DNA of 64,000 nucleotides, taken from contig NZ_SMRQ01000002.1 of the NCBI RefSeq assembly GCF_004359965.1, forward strand, positions 36,443 through 100,442, written 5' to 3'. Below are positions 1 to 10,385 of the stretch, in pieces. Origin of the DNA: Cognatilysobacter segetis. GTDB taxonomy: Bacteria; Pseudomonadota; Gammaproteobacteria; Xanthomonadales; Xanthomonadaceae. Made by a program: the position numbers and the translations under genes. The notes beneath the pieces were generated by a model. It was not told the origin of the DNA, ran no database searches, and saw only the letters and a list, made by a program, of their open reading frames with translations. Every line of letters begins with the position of its first letter. The stretch's first letter is position 1.

Positions 1-42
1 CTTCGGCCAAACTCCGCCGATCGCCCACGCCCGAGGCTGCGC

Positions 43-1464
43 ATGAGTTCCTGGCTCCGTCGCAAGGACATCGACCGGATCACCGTCCACGAGGAGGGCC
101 GGCGGCTGGCGCGCACGCTCGGTTGGCCGCATCTGGTAGCGCTCGGCATCGGCGCGATCGTCGGCACCGGCATCTACACGCTGGTGGGCGTCGCCGCGAA
201 CCTCGCGGGCCCGGCGGTGCTGCTCTCGTTCCTGGTCGCCGGCGTGGTCTGCGCCTGCGCGGCGCTGGCCTATGCCGAGATGTCGACGATGATGCCGGCG
301 GCCGGCAGCGCCTACACCTACAGCTACGCGGTGCTGGGCGAGGGCATCGCCTGGATCGTGGGCTGGAGCCTGATCCTCGAATACTCGCTGGTGGTGAGCG
401 CGGTCGCGGTGGGCTGGTCGGGGTCGGCCGTCGAGTTCCTGCACGGCCTCGGCGTGGCGCTGCCGCCGTCGCTGGTCGCCGGTCCGCACGCGGGCGGCCT
501 CGTCAACCTGCCGGCGGTGCTGATCGTGTTCGCCGTCGCGGGCCTGCTGATGCTGGGTACGCGCGAGAGCGCCACGCTCAATGCCGCGCTGGTGGTGATC
601 AAGGTGCTGGCGCTCGGCGTGTTCGTCGCGATCGCGCTGCCGCGGTTCGACACCGCGAACCTGCAGCCGTTCATGCCCTACGGCTTCACCGAGTCGACGG
701 GACCGGATGGGGTCAAGCGCGGCGTGATGGCGGCGGCGGCGATCATCTTCTTCGCGTTCTACGGTTTCGATGCCATCTCCACGGCGGCGGAAGAGGCCAA
801 GAACCCGGGCCGCGACCTGTCGATCGGCATCGTCGGCTCGATGGTGGGTTGCACGCTGATCTACGTGCTCGTGGCGCTGGCGGCGGTCGGCGCGATGCAT
901 TACACGGCGTTCGCGCAGAGCCCGGCGCCGCTCGCGCTGATCATGCGCGAGCTGGGGCAGGGCGCGGCGGCCAAGATCGTGGCCGGCGCCGCCGTCGTCG
1001 CGCTGCCGACCGTGCTGCTCGCGTTCTTCTATGGCCAGAGCCGCGTGTTCTTCGTGATGTCGCGCGACGGCCTGCTGCCGCGCTCGCTGTCCAAGGTGAA
1101 TACGCGCACGGGCACGCCGGTCGCGATCACGCTGTTCACCGCGGTGATCGTCGCCGCGCTCGCCGGCGTGGCACGGCTCGACGAGATCGCCGCACTCGCC
1201 AATGCCGGCACGCTCGCGGCCTTCGTCGCGGTGGCCGCCTGCCTGCTCGTGCTGCGTCGCCGCGATCCGGCGCGCCCGCGCGTGTTCCGTACGCCGGCCG
1301 CGTGGGTGGTCGGGCCGGTCGCGATCGTCGGCTGCGTCTACCTGTTCGTGAGCCTGCCGCACCGCACGCAGCTCTGGTTCCTGGTGTGGAACGCGGTCGG
1401 CGTGGTCGTGTACCTCGCCTATGCGCGACGCAACAGCCAGCTCGCCAAGACCGGTCATGCCTGA
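43..1464 (+). CDS. APC-family amino-acid permease
   Basis: This 473-residue, strongly hydrophobic protein has the spacing of about twelve membrane helices and the first-helix APC signature GIGAIVGTGIYTLVG near residues 37-51. It resembles the cationic-amino-acid-transporter (YfnA/CAT) branch of the APC superfamily, which moves amino acids across the inner membrane with protons; the substrate cannot be read from sequence. The ATG at 43 is preceded by GAGG at a normal distance. A 21-base gap separates it from miaA on the same strand, so co-transcription is possible. The family call is firm; the substrate is unknown. Confidence 0.88.
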   Translation: MSSWLRRKDIDRITVHEEGRRLARTLGWPHLVALGIGAIVGTGIYTLVGVAANLAGPAVLLSFLVAGVVCACAALAYAEMSTMMPAAGSAYTYSYAVLGEGIAWIVGWSLILEYSLVVSAVAVGWSGSAVEFLHGLGVALPPSLVAGPHAGGLVNLPAVLIVFAVAGLLMLGTRESATLNAALVVIKVLALGVFVAIALPRFDTANLQPFMPYGFTESTGPDGVKRGVMAAAAIIFFAFYGFDAISTAAEEAKNPGRDLSIGIVGSMVGCTLIYVLVALAAVGAMHYTAFAQSPAPLALIMRELGQGAAAKIVAGAAVVALPTVLLAFFYGQSRVFFVMSRDGLLPRSLSKVNTRTGTPVAITLFTAVIVAALAGVARLDEIAALANAGTLAAFVAVAACLLVLRRRDPARPRVFRTPAAWVVGPVAIVGCVYLFVSLPHRTQLWFLVWNAVGVVVYLAYARRNSQLAKTGHA

Positions 1465-1485
1465 CAATCGGCGGCCGCACCGCGC

Positions 1486-2439
1486 ATGAGCGCGGATCCG
1501 CGCCCGCTCGCGATCGCGCTGATGGGCCCGACCGCGTCGGGCAAGACGGCGCTGGCGGTGGACTGGGCGACGCGCTTCGGTGGCGAGGTGGTGAGCGTCG
1601 ACTCGGCGCTGGTCTACCGCGGGCTGGACATCGGCGCCGCGAAGCCGACGCCCGCGGAGCGCGTCGGCATCGCGCACCACCTCATCGACGTCCGTGAGCC
1701 CTGGCAGCCGTATTCGGCGGCCGAGTTCGCCGCCGACGCGCTCGACGCCGTGCACGACATCCTGGCGCGCGGGCGGCTGCCCATCCTCGCCGGCGGCACG
1801 GGCCTGTATTTCCACGCGCTGCTGCACGGCCTCGCGCCGATGCCGGAGGCGGATGCCGCCGTGCGCGACGCGATCGCCGCCGAGGCCGGCGCGCGCGGCT
1901 GGGCGGCGCTGCATGCCGACCTCGCGGGCATCGATCCGGAGGCGGCCGCGCGCATCCACGCGACCGACGCGCAACGCATCCAGCGGGCGCTGGAGGTCTG
2001 GCGCCTCAGCGGCCGCACGATCACCGCCTGGCGCCGCGAGCCGGTCGCGCGACGCTTCCCCTGTCGCGTGCTGAAGCTCGTCGTCGCGCCACGGGCCCGC
2101 GAGGTGCTGCACGAGCGCATCGCGCTGCGCTTCGACGCGATGCTCGATGGCGGGTTCCTCGACGAGGTACGGCGCCTGCGTGCGCAGCCCCAGCTGGCGT
2201 CACATCCGCGCCCGCTCGACCTGCCGGCACTGCGCGCGGTGGGCTACCGGCAGGCATGGGAGCACCTGGACGGCGCGTACGACCTCGCGGACCTGCGCGA
2301 GCGCGGCATCCAGGCGACACGCCAGCTCGCGAAGCGGCAACTGACGTGGCTGCGCGGGGAGCTGGACGCGATCTGGGCGGACCCGGCCACCGAGCGGGCG
2401 CGCCTGGAAGCACGGCTCGCCGCGTTTCTCGCGCACTGA
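1486..2439 (+). CDS. miaA: tRNA dimethylallyltransferase MiaA
   Basis: MiaA transfers a dimethylallyl group to the N6 of A37 in tRNAs that read UNN codons, the first step toward ms2i6A. The 317-residue length is normal for the family. The P-loop GPTASGKT lies at residues 14-21, followed by the [16 protein letters not shown] segment and, in the middle, the [10 protein letters not shown] helix. It stands directly ahead of hfq, an arrangement conserved in Gammaproteobacteria (miaA-hfq-hflX-hflK-hflC). The downstream gap of 146 bases is long enough to hold a separate hfq promoter. Confidence 0.97.
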   Translation: MSADPRPLAIALMGPTASGKTALAVDWATRFGGEVVSVDSALVYRGLDIGAAKPTPAERVGIAHHLIDVREPWQPYSAAEFAADALDAVHDILARGRLPILAGGTGLYFHALLHGLAPMPEADAAVRDAIAAEAGARGWAALHADLAGIDPEAAARIHATDAQRIQRALEVWRLSGRTITAWRREPVARRFPCRVLKLVVAPRAREVLHERIALRFDAMLDGGFLDEVRRLRAQPQLASHPRPLDLPALRAVGYRQAWEHLDGAYDLADLRERGIQATRQLAKRQLTWLRGELDAIWADPATERARLEARLAAFLAH

Positions 2440-2585
2440 GTCGCGCTCTGCACGCGGCTACCACGGGAAATCAGCCACTTTGCGCTACCATCGGCCGGTC
2501 GCCGGAGTGGGGACAACCCCGGCGCACGGCCAGTACCAACGCGGCCGCCCATAACGAAAACAGAATAAGAAGGTGGGGAACAGCA

Positions 2586-2861
2586 ATGTCGAAGGGGCAA
2601 TCTCTGCAGGATCCGTTTCTGAACGCGCTTCGCCGCGAGCGCGTGCCGGTCTCGGTCTACCTCGTCAACGGCATCAAGCTGCAGGGCACGATCGAATCGT
2701 TCGACCAGTTCGTGGTGCTGTTGCGCAACACGGTCAGCCAGATGGTCTACAAGCACGCGATCTCGACCGTCGTGCCGGCGCGCAACGTGAAGGTCGGCCC
2801 GGGTGGCGGCTACGTGCAGCCCACCGACGGCGAAGCCGGTGCGGAGATCCCCGCGGAATGA
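2586..2861 (+). CDS. hfq: RNA chaperone Hfq
   Basis: This 91-residue protein has the Hfq Sm1 core ([20 protein letters not shown] and onward) and the Sm2 signature YKHAIST near residues 55-61. Hfq forms hexameric rings that pair small RNAs with mRNAs. The C-terminal tail after residue 66 is short, glycine-rich and then acidic, shorter than in E. coli Hfq. The ATG at 2586 was chosen because it gives the canonical [11 protein letters not shown] start; the upstream bases include a purine-rich GGTGGGG stretch. TACCAT at 2486-2491 could be a -10 element, but no good -35 is visible. Confidence 0.98.
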   Translation: MSKGQSLQDPFLNALRRERVPVSVYLVNGIKLQGTIESFDQFVVLLRNTVSQMVYKHAISTVVPARNVKVGPGGGYVQPTDGEAGAEIPAE

Positions 2862-2885
2862 CGATCGCGTGGCCGGAGGTGCGGC

Positions 2886-4190
2886 GTGTTTGAGCGTTCG
2901 AAACGAGGCGAGAACGCGCTGCTGATCCAGCCGCATGCCGGCCCGCTCGACGAGTCGGTGCTGGAGGAGTTCCAGGAACTCGCGAAGTCGGCCGGTGCCA
3001 CCGTCGCCACGGTGGTCACCGCGCGCATCGACCGGCCCAACGCCGCCACGCTGATCGGCAGCGGCAAGCTCGAGGAAGTGCAGGCGGCCGCGGAAGCCAC
3101 CGGCGCCGACCTGATCCTCGTCAACCATCCGCTGAGCCCCGGCCAGGAGCGCAACCTCGAGCGCGCACTCAAGCGCCGCGTCGTCGACCGCACCGGGCTG
3201 ATCCTCGACATCTTCGCGCAGCGCGCGCGGTCGCACGAAGGCAAGCTGCAGGTCGAACTCGCGCAGCTGCGCCACATGGCCACGCGCCTGGTACGCGGCT
3301 GGACCCACCTCGAGCGCCAGCGCGGCGGCTCGATCGGCCTGCGCGGTCCCGGCGAAACGCAGCTCGAGACCGACCGCCGCCTGCTGCAGAAGCGCCTCGA
3401 ACAGCTTTCCAAGCGCCTCGACAAGGTTGAGGTGCAGCGCACCCAGATGCGCCGAGCGCGCATGCGCAGCGAAATGCCGCGCGTCGCGCTGGTCGGCTAT
3501 ACCAACGCGGGCAAGTCGACGCTGTTCAATGCGTTGACGGGCGCCGAGGCCTACGCGGCCGACCAGCTCTTCGCGACGCTCGACCCGACCGTGCGCCGGA
3601 TCGACCTGCCCGGTGGCGGCGTCGTCCTGGCCGACACCGTCGGCTTCGTGCGCGACCTGCCGCACGACCTCGTCGCCGCGTTCCGGTCCACGCTGTCGGA
3701 AGCGCGCGAGGCGGACCTGCTTCTGCACGTCGTCGACGCCGCCGATCCGCTGCGCAGCGAGCGCATCGCGCAGGTCGACGCGGTGCTGAAGGAGATCGGC
3801 GCCAGCGACATCCCGCAGTTGCTCGTGTTCAACAAGATCGATCGCCTCGAGGACACCCCGCCGCGCTACGACCGCTTCGTCGAGGAGCGCCCGCGCGTGT
3901 GGATCTCGGCCCGGGACGGTCTGGGGCTGGAGCTGCTGGGCGAGGCGCTCGGGCAGATGCTCGGGCTCGAGCGCGTGACAGGGCGCATCCATCTGCCGAC
4001 CACGGCGGCGCGCCTGCGTGGCCGCCTGTATGAACTCGGTGCGATCCGCGCCGAGCGCGCGGAGGACGACGGCTGGTGGCTGGATCTGGACCTGCCGCAG
4101 GCGGAGGCGCGCCGGATGGCCGCCGGCGCGGGCGGCCATGTCCTGGCTCCGCTGTTGCCGCCAACGGATCTCGAGCCGCCCCTTGGTTGA
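2886..4190 (+). CDS. hflX: Ribosome-associated GTPase HflX
   Basis: HflX binds the 50S subunit and helps split or rescue stalled ribosomes. The 434-residue protein shows the HflX glycine-rich segment GPGETQLETDRR (154-165), a coiled-coil stretch (about 165-195), then the GTPase motifs G1 GYTNAGKS (204-211), G3 DTVGF (250-254) and G4 NKID (316-319). The start codon is GTG at 2886, 24 bases after hfq, so hfq and hflX are probably co-transcribed. A predicted promoter for hflK overlaps its last codons. Confidence 0.96.
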   Translation: MFERSKRGENALLIQPHAGPLDESVLEEFQELAKSAGATVATVVTARIDRPNAATLIGSGKLEEVQAAAEATGADLILVNHPLSPGQERNLERALKRRVVDRTGLILDIFAQRARSHEGKLQVELAQLRHMATRLVRGWTHLERQRGGSIGLRGPGETQLETDRRLLQKRLEQLSKRLDKVEVQRTQMRRARMRSEMPRVALVGYTNAGKSTLFNALTGAEAYAADQLFATLDPTVRRIDLPGGGVVLADTVGFVRDLPHDLVAAFRSTLSEAREADLLLHVVDAADPLRSERIAQVDAVLKEIGASDIPQLLVFNKIDRLEDTPPRYDRFVEERPRVWISARDGLGLELLGEALGQMLGLERVTGRIHLPTTAARLRGRLYELGAIRAERAEDDGWWLDLDLPQAEARRMAAGAGGHVLAPLLPPTDLEPPLG

Positions 4191-4215
4191 GGCGGCCGGA
4201 CCCCCCACCTAGAAT
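4187..4215 (+). promoter_or_regulatory. Predicted sigma-70 promoter for hflKC
   Basis: TTGAGG (4187-4192) and TAGAAT (4210-4215) are separated by exactly 17 bases. This is the best-matching -35/-10 pair I found in the window. It begins in the last codon of hflX and would give hflK-hflC-DUF2065 a transcript independent of hfq-hflX with a leader of about 90 bases. It is a sequence match only. Confidence 0.5.
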
Positions 4216-4311
4216 CCGACCCATCCCAGCGCCGGCGAGTCCGCCGTCCCGCGAAGGCCCGCCCGGTGCGCGCCCCGTCGGCGGCCCGCAGCGCACCCCT
4301 CAGGAGCCCGC

Positions 4312-5430
4312 ATGGCCTGGAATACGCCCGGCAGTGACAACGGCGACCCCGGACGACGCCCGCGTCGCGACCGCGGACTCGCGCCCACCGACCTGTTCGC
4401 ACGACTCAAGTCGTGGTTCGACGGCTCGGGCGGTCCGGCCCGCTGGATTCCCCTGCTGATCGGCATCTGGCTGGTCTTCAGCAGCTTCGTGCTGGTTTCC
4501 GAGCAGCAGCGCGGCGTGGTGCTCCGTTTCGGACAGTTCGTGCGCGTGCTGGGCCCGGGTCCGCACCTGAAGATGCCGTGGCCGATCGAGCACGTCGCGA
4601 AGGTCAATGCCACCCAGATCAAGACGTTCTCGCAGACCGTGCCGGTGCTCACGTCGGACGAGAACATCGTGCACGTCGACATCAACGTGCAGTACCGCAT
4701 CACCGACCCCGAGCTCTACCTGTTCGGCACCCGTGATGCGGACGAGGTGCTGAAGCAGGCCGCGCTGTCGACGGTGCGCGAGATGGTCGGCCGGTCCAGC
4801 CTGGACACGGTGCTCGGCGCGCGCAACGCGCTCGCGGTCGCGGCGCGCACGCGGCTGCAGGGCTCGTTGCAGGCCTACCGCACCGGCCTCGCGGTCACCG
4901 AACTCAACCTGCCGAATGCGCGTCCGCCCGAGGAAGTGAAGCCGGCGTTCGACGACGTCAACAGCGCGCAGCAGGACAAGGACCGCGTGATCAGCGAAGC
5001 GCGTGCCTACGCCGCGAAGGTCGTGCCCGAGGCGCGCGGCGACGCGGCGCGCATCCGCGCGACGGCCGAAGGCGAGCGCCTCTCGGCGATTGCGCGCGCG
5101 ACCGGCGATGCGCAGCGGTTCTCGCTGCTGGTCGAGCAGTACAAGGCCGCGCCCGAGGTCACCCGCAAGCGCCTGTGGCTGGAGACGGTGCAGGACGTGA
5201 TGGCCGAGAACCGCACGATCGTCGGCGGTGACTCGCGTCAGCTGATCTACGTGCCGATGGCGCCGCCGCAGGCGTCGTCGAACCCCGTGGTGCCGCCGCT
5301 GCTGTCGCCGTCGCAGGCGCAGTCGGCGCCGGTGCTGGTGCCCGACATGCTGCCGACCGTGACCGCCGAGGCGGGCGGACGCGGCCCGCGCGCGCCCCGC
5401 GCACCGCGCGGCGCAGGAGCCGAACGATGA
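4312..5430 (+). CDS. hflK: FtsH regulator HflK (SPFH protein)
   Basis: HflK forms, with HflC, a large SPFH cage in the inner membrane around the FtsH protease and modulates its action. The 372-residue protein has a glycine/arginine-rich cytoplasmic N-terminus, one membrane helix at about 45-62, then the SPFH/band-7 domain (QQRGVVLRFG onward) and a long alanine-rich helix. The C-terminal 70 residues are proline/alanine-rich and probably disordered. Its TGA overlaps the hflC ATG as ATGA, which suggests translational coupling and equal subunit amounts. Confidence 0.96.
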   Translation: MAWNTPGSDNGDPGRRPRRDRGLAPTDLFARLKSWFDGSGGPARWIPLLIGIWLVFSSFVLVSEQQRGVVLRFGQFVRVLGPGPHLKMPWPIEHVAKVNATQIKTFSQTVPVLTSDENIVHVDINVQYRITDPELYLFGTRDADEVLKQAALSTVREMVGRSSLDTVLGARNALAVAARTRLQGSLQAYRTGLAVTELNLPNARPPEEVKPAFDDVNSAQQDKDRVISEARAYAAKVVPEARGDAARIRATAEGERLSAIARATGDAQRFSLLVEQYKAAPEVTRKRLWLETVQDVMAENRTIVGGDSRQLIYVPMAPPQASSNPVVPPLLSPSQAQSAPVLVPDMLPTVTAEAGGRGPRAPRAPRGAGAER

Positions 5431-6290
5431 GATATCCCGTCTGGATCGCCCTGGTCGTCGCGACCCTGTTCGCGCTCATGGGCTCGGTGTTCGTGGTGCC
5501 CGAAGGCCACGGCGCGATCGTGCTCAACCTCGGCCGGCTGTCGCGCACCGACATCGGCCCCGGCCTGCACTTCAAGTTCCCGCTGGTGGAGACCGCGCGC
5601 GTCTTCGACCGCCGCCTCAACGTGCTGCCCGCCGAGCCGGAGCGCTACCTCACGTCCGAGCGCAAGGACATCAGCGTCGACTTCTTCGCGGTCGGCCGCA
5701 TCGAGAACCTGCGTTCGTTCTACCGCGCCACCGGCGGCGACGAGACGATCGCGATCGAGCGCCTCGCGCCGATCATCAAGGACGCGCTGCGCAACGAGAT
5801 CAACACGCGCACGCTGTCGGAGGTGGTGTCGGGCGATCGCAGCCGGATCGTCGCGGGCCAGCTCGCCGCGATCAATCGCGGCGCGTCCACGCTCGGCGTG
5901 CGGATCCTCGACCTGCGCATCAAGCAGATCGACCTGCCGACCGACAGCAAGGTGATCGGCGACGTGTACAGCCGCATGAGCGCGCAGCGCAAGCAGGTGG
6001 CGAGCCAGCTGCGGGCCGAAGGTGCGGAGCAGGCCCAACGCATCAAGGCCGATGCGGATCGCGACAGCTCGGTGATCGTTGCCGAGGCGGAGCGGGACGC
6101 GCAGCAGCTGCGCGGCCAGGGCGACGCGCAGGCGGCCCGCCTGTACGCCGATGCGGCGCAGCGCGATCCGGGCTTCTACGCCTTCCAACGCAGCCTCGAG
6201 GCGTATCGCCACGCGTTCTCGGGCGGGCAGACGGTGATCGTCGTCGACAAGAACGACCCGTTCCTGCAGTACCTCAAATCCGATCGTTGA
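5427..6290 (+). CDS. hflC: FtsH regulator HflC (SPFH protein)
   Basis: The partner of HflK in the FtsH-associated membrane cage. It has 287 residues with an N-terminal membrane helix (about 5-20), the SPFH domain starting VVPEGHGAIVLNLGR, and a long charged helix rich in Ala/Glu/Arg (about 185-250). It starts inside the hflK stop codon, and its TGA overlaps the next ATG by one base, so hflK, hflC and the DUF2065 gene form one tightly coupled unit. Confidence 0.96.
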   Translation: MRYPVWIALVVATLFALMGSVFVVPEGHGAIVLNLGRLSRTDIGPGLHFKFPLVETARVFDRRLNVLPAEPERYLTSERKDISVDFFAVGRIENLRSFYRATGGDETIAIERLAPIIKDALRNEINTRTLSEVVSGDRSRIVAGQLAAINRGASTLGVRILDLRIKQIDLPTDSKVIGDVYSRMSAQRKQVASQLRAEGAEQAQRIKADADRDSSVIVAEAERDAQQLRGQGDAQAARLYADAAQRDPGFYAFQRSLEAYRHAFSGGQTVIVVDKNDPFLQYLKSDR

Positions 6291-6478
6291 TGGCGCGCGA
6301 GCTCCTGTCCGCGCTCTGCCTGGTCGCGGTGCTGGAAGGCCTGTTCCTGTTCCTCACCCCCGACGGGTGGAAACGCACGGCCGAGCGGCTGTACGTACTC
6401 AGCACCGGGCAGCTGCGGGTCTTCGGCGCGGTCGTGGTGGCGCTGGGCCTGCTGTCGCTCTGGGCCGTGCGCGGCTGA
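6290..6478 (+). CDS. DUF2065 small membrane protein
   Basis: This 62-residue protein has two hydrophobic segments (about 2-20 and 40-58) separated by the conserved-looking TPDGWKRTAERL segment. DUF2065 genes (E. coli yjeT) typically sit between hflC and purA, as here. The ATG at 6290 shares its A with the hflC TGA; a TTG one codon earlier is also possible. The role is unknown; position suggests a small accessory of the HflKC-FtsH assembly, which is inference. Confidence 0.85.
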   Translation: MARELLSALCLVAVLEGLFLFLTPDGWKRTAERLYVLSTGQLRVFGAVVVALGLLSLWAVRG

Positions 6479-7996
<1,518 letters not shown>

Positions 7997-8020
7997 GCCG
8001 CGTCCGAACGCGCCACGCAC

Positions 8021-8042
8021 GGAGCCGCCCACGGGCGGCTCC
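8021..8042 (+). terminator. Hairpin after purA
   Basis: A perfect ten-base inverted repeat (GGAGCCGCCC with GGGCGGCTCC) begins 24 bases after the purA stop. The following bases have only a weak T content, so it may be an imperfect intrinsic terminator or an RNA-end stabiliser. Confidence 0.5.
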
Positions 8043-8115
8043 GTCGTTCATGGCACGGCGCGCCATCGCGTCCGGGCACCGTATCGGCATCGACCGCTCA
8101 CCCTCCCGAGGCGAC

Positions 8116-8832
8116 ATGGACCTTTCCGACGACACGCTACAGGCCTACGTCGACGGTGCACTGCCTGCCGACCAGGTCGGCCGCATCGAAGCGGCGATCG
8201 CGTCGGACGTGCTCGTGGCCGCGCGGGTGGAGCGCGCGCGGCACCTTCGGGCGCAGCCGCGTGGCGCGTTCGATACGCCATCGCGCGCGGCGGCGTCGCA
8301 GAGCGCGCCGCGGTCGACCCGCGCGCTGTGCGCCGCGAAGGTCGATGACGTCGTCGACACCCGCCGCGGGCCGGCATCGCCCCGCCGCCGCTGGCGCACC
8401 GCGGTGATCGCGCTGGCGGCGACGATCGGCGCCCTCGTGATCGCGCAGCGGCTGCGCACCCCCGGCGCGGACATCGTCGTCGTCGACGGCGCGCTCGTCG
8501 CGCGCGGCGAGCTGCAGCGGCGTCTGGACGTCGGGTTGGCCGCCGAGTCCGATCCGTCCTCGACGGTATCGCTCGGGCTGACCTTCCGCGCGGTCGACGG
8601 CCGCGTCTGCCGGAGCTTCGTCGCGCGCGTCCCGCGCGTGGCCGGACTCGCCTGTCGCACCGGCGGGGACTGGACCTTGCCGGTCGTCAGCGCGGTCGAC
8701 GGCCGCGCCGACGCGCTCCCTTCGGCCGGCGACGTGCCTACCGAAGTGCTGGCGGCGATCGAGCGGCGACTGCAGGGCGACACGTTCGATGCCGCGCGCG
8801 AACGGCGCGCGCGGGACGCCGGCTGGCGTTGA
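8116..8832 (+). CDS. Orphan anti-sigma-factor-like membrane protein
   Basis: The 238-residue protein opens like the cytoplasmic domain of transmembrane anti-sigma factors (LSDDTLQAYVDGALPADQ, then a helix rich in Ala/Glu/Arg). It has one membrane helix at about 95-111 and an exported C-terminal domain with three cysteines. The H-x3-C-x2-C zinc motif of ZAS anti-sigma factors is absent, and no sigma-factor gene lies beside it, so the role is inferred from architecture only. The ATG at 8116 was chosen because it starts this domain; GAGG stands just upstream. Confidence 0.65.
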   Translation: MDLSDDTLQAYVDGALPADQVGRIEAAIASDVLVAARVERARHLRAQPRGAFDTPSRAAASQSAPRSTRALCAAKVDDVVDTRRGPASPRRRWRTAVIALAATIGALVIAQRLRTPGADIVVVDGALVARGELQRRLDVGLAAESDPSSTVSLGLTFRAVDGRVCRSFVARVPRVAGLACRTGGDWTLPVVSAVDGRADALPSAGDVPTEVLAAIERRLQGDTFDAARERRARDAGWR

Positions 8833-8893
8833 CCTGCACCTGCGCCTAACGCGACGCGCCTAGTCTGGAGCTTCCCACCGCGGGGCAGCGCCG

Positions 8894-9076
8894 ATGCGTC
8901 CACACCACACGATCCGCAGGATGCCGCGCGTGGCCGTGATGCTGATGCCGCTGGGTGCCAGCGGCTGCGACATGCTCGGCGAACTGTTCCGCGCGCCCGG
9001 TCTCGGGCTGGTCGTGCTGGTGGTGGTCGTGCTCGCGGCGATCGGCTTCATCGTGTCGCGGTCCGCGCGCCGCTAG
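8894..9076 (+). CDS. Small predicted lipoprotein/membrane protein
   Basis: A 60-residue ORF with a basic N-terminus, a hydrophobic stretch ending in a lipobox-like ASGC (Cys25), and a second hydrophobic helix (about 36-54) followed by a basic tail. A TAGTCT element (8861-8866) lies 27 bases before the ATG. The stop codon overlaps the stop of modC on the other strand. I do not recognise a family. The hydrophobic pattern and upstream element make it likely to be real, but it is short. Confidence 0.5.
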   Translation: MRPHHTIRRMPRVAVMLMPLGASGCDMLGELFRAPGLGLVVLVVVVLAAIGFIVSRSARR

Positions 9077-9699
9077 CCGAGGCGGTGCACGTCCTGCGCG
9101 ATGCGCGCGACCTCGTCGGCCACGTGACTGACGTAGATCATCGGCAGCGCGCTCTCGTCGCGCACGCGCTGCAGGTAGGGCAGCAGTTCCTCGCGGCGGT
9201 CGAGGTCGAGCATCGACAGCGGCTCGTCCAGCAGCAGCAGCCGCGGCTGCGTCAGCAACGCGCGGGCCAGCGCGATGCGCTGGACTTCGCCGCCGGACAG
9301 CCCGGTGATGCGGCGCGCCATCAAAGGCGCGAGCGCCAGCAGTGCGGTCACGTCGTCGAGGGTGAAGCCGCCGGCCGTCGCCGTGCGGGCGCCGTAGAGC
9401 AGGTTCGCGCGCACGTCGAGGTGCGGAAACAGGCGGCCGTCCTGGAACACGTACCCGATGCGACGGCGGTGCGCGGGCACGTCGATGCCGCGCTGCGCGT
9501 CGAAGAGTGTGGTGCCGTCGATCTCGATGCGCCCGCGCAACGGGCGCACCAGGCCCGCGATCGCATGCAGCAGCGAGGTCTTGCCGCTGCCCGACGCGCC
9601 GACCAGCGCGAGCACGCGGGCGTCGCTCGCGATGGAAACGCTGCGCTCGAACGTGCCGCGTCGCAGCGTGACGGCGATCCGGTGCACGGGCGCGCTCAC
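9073..9699 (-). CDS. modC: Molybdate ABC transporter ATPase ModC, short form
   Basis: The ATPase of the molybdate importer encoded with modA and modB. The 208 residues hold one complete ABC domain: Walker A GASGSGKT, signature LSGGEVQRIALARAL, Walker B LLLLDEPLSMLD and the H-loop YVSHV. The usual C-terminal TOBE/molybdate-binding domain (about 120-140 residues in E. coli ModC) is missing; the gene stops soon after the H-loop. The GTG start at 9699 overlaps the modB TGA, which supports this start and coupled translation. Confidence 0.9.
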   Translation of the reverse strand: MSAPVHRIAVTLRRGTFERSVSIASDARVLALVGASGSGKTSLLHAIAGLVRPLRGRIEIDGTTLFDAQRGIDVPAHRRRIGYVFQDGRLFPHLDVRANLLYGARTATAGGFTLDDVTALLALAPLMARRITGLSGGEVQRIALARALLTQPRLLLLDEPLSMLDLDRREELLPYLQRVRDESALPMIYVSHVADEVARIAQDVHRLG

Positions 9700-10385
9700 G
9701 TGACGGCTTCCCGGCGCTGCCGTTGTGCGAGCCCTTCCGCCGCGAGCATCGCGACCAGCGATATCGCTACCGATACGCTGCACAGCGCCCAGACGCGCGC
9801 CTCCGCGCCCGGCACCTGGAGCAGGCCGTAGATCGCCGACGACAGCGTCTGCGTTTCGCCGGGAATGCTGGAGACGAACGTGATCGTGGCGCCGAACTCG
9901 CCGACCGCCTTCGCGAAGCCGAGCACCGCGCCGGCGACGATCCCGGGCCACGCGAGCGGCAGCGTGACGTCGCGGAACACGCGCCACGGCGACGCGCCGA
10001 GCGTGGCCGCCGCGTTCTCGAGGCGTCGATCGACCGATTCGATCGACAGCCGGATCGCACGCACCATCAGCGGGAAGCCCATGACGGCACAGGCCAGCGC
10101 GGCGCCGGTCCAGCGGAAGGCGAAGGTGATGCCGAGCGTGTCGTGCAGCCACCCGCCGATCGCGCCGCGCAGACCGAACACGCGCAGAAGGACGAAACCG
10201 GTGACCACGGGTGGCAGCACCAGCGGCAGGTGCACCAGCGCGTCGAGCACCAGCCGGCCGGGAAAGCGGCGTCGCGCGAGCAGCCAGCCGATCGCGACCG
10301 CAGGCGGCAGGCTGGCGATCGTCGCGGCGGTCGCGACCTTCAGGCTCAGCAGCACCGCCGCCGCTTCGTCGGTGCTGAGCATCAT
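9696..10385 (-). CDS. modB: Molybdate ABC transporter permease ModB
   Basis: The inner-membrane channel of the molybdate importer. The 229 residues contain about five membrane helices and the EAA loop ENAAATLGASPWRVFRDVTLP region that contacts the ATPase, followed by the ModB-typical GEFGATI segment. The start at 10385 overlaps the modA TGA as ATGA; a second ATG follows directly. With modA and modC it forms a tight minus-strand operon. No modE regulator gene lies beside it. Confidence 0.94.
   Translation of the reverse strand: MMLSTDEAAAVLLSLKVATAATIASLPPAVAIGWLLARRRFPGRLVLDALVHLPLVLPPVVTGFVLLRVFGLRGAIGGWLHDTLGITFAFRWTGAALACAVMGFPLMVRAIRLSIESVDRRLENAAATLGASPWRVFRDVTLPLAWPGIVAGAVLGFAKAVGEFGATITFVSSIPGETQTLSSAIYGLLQVPGAEARVWALCSVSVAISLVAMLAAEGLAQRQRREAVT

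Noticed and set aside
2244..4208. A 654-codon open frame antisense to hflX and hfq
   Set aside because: It crosses two conserved genes and reads as low-complexity Arg/Ala/Gln; not a gene.
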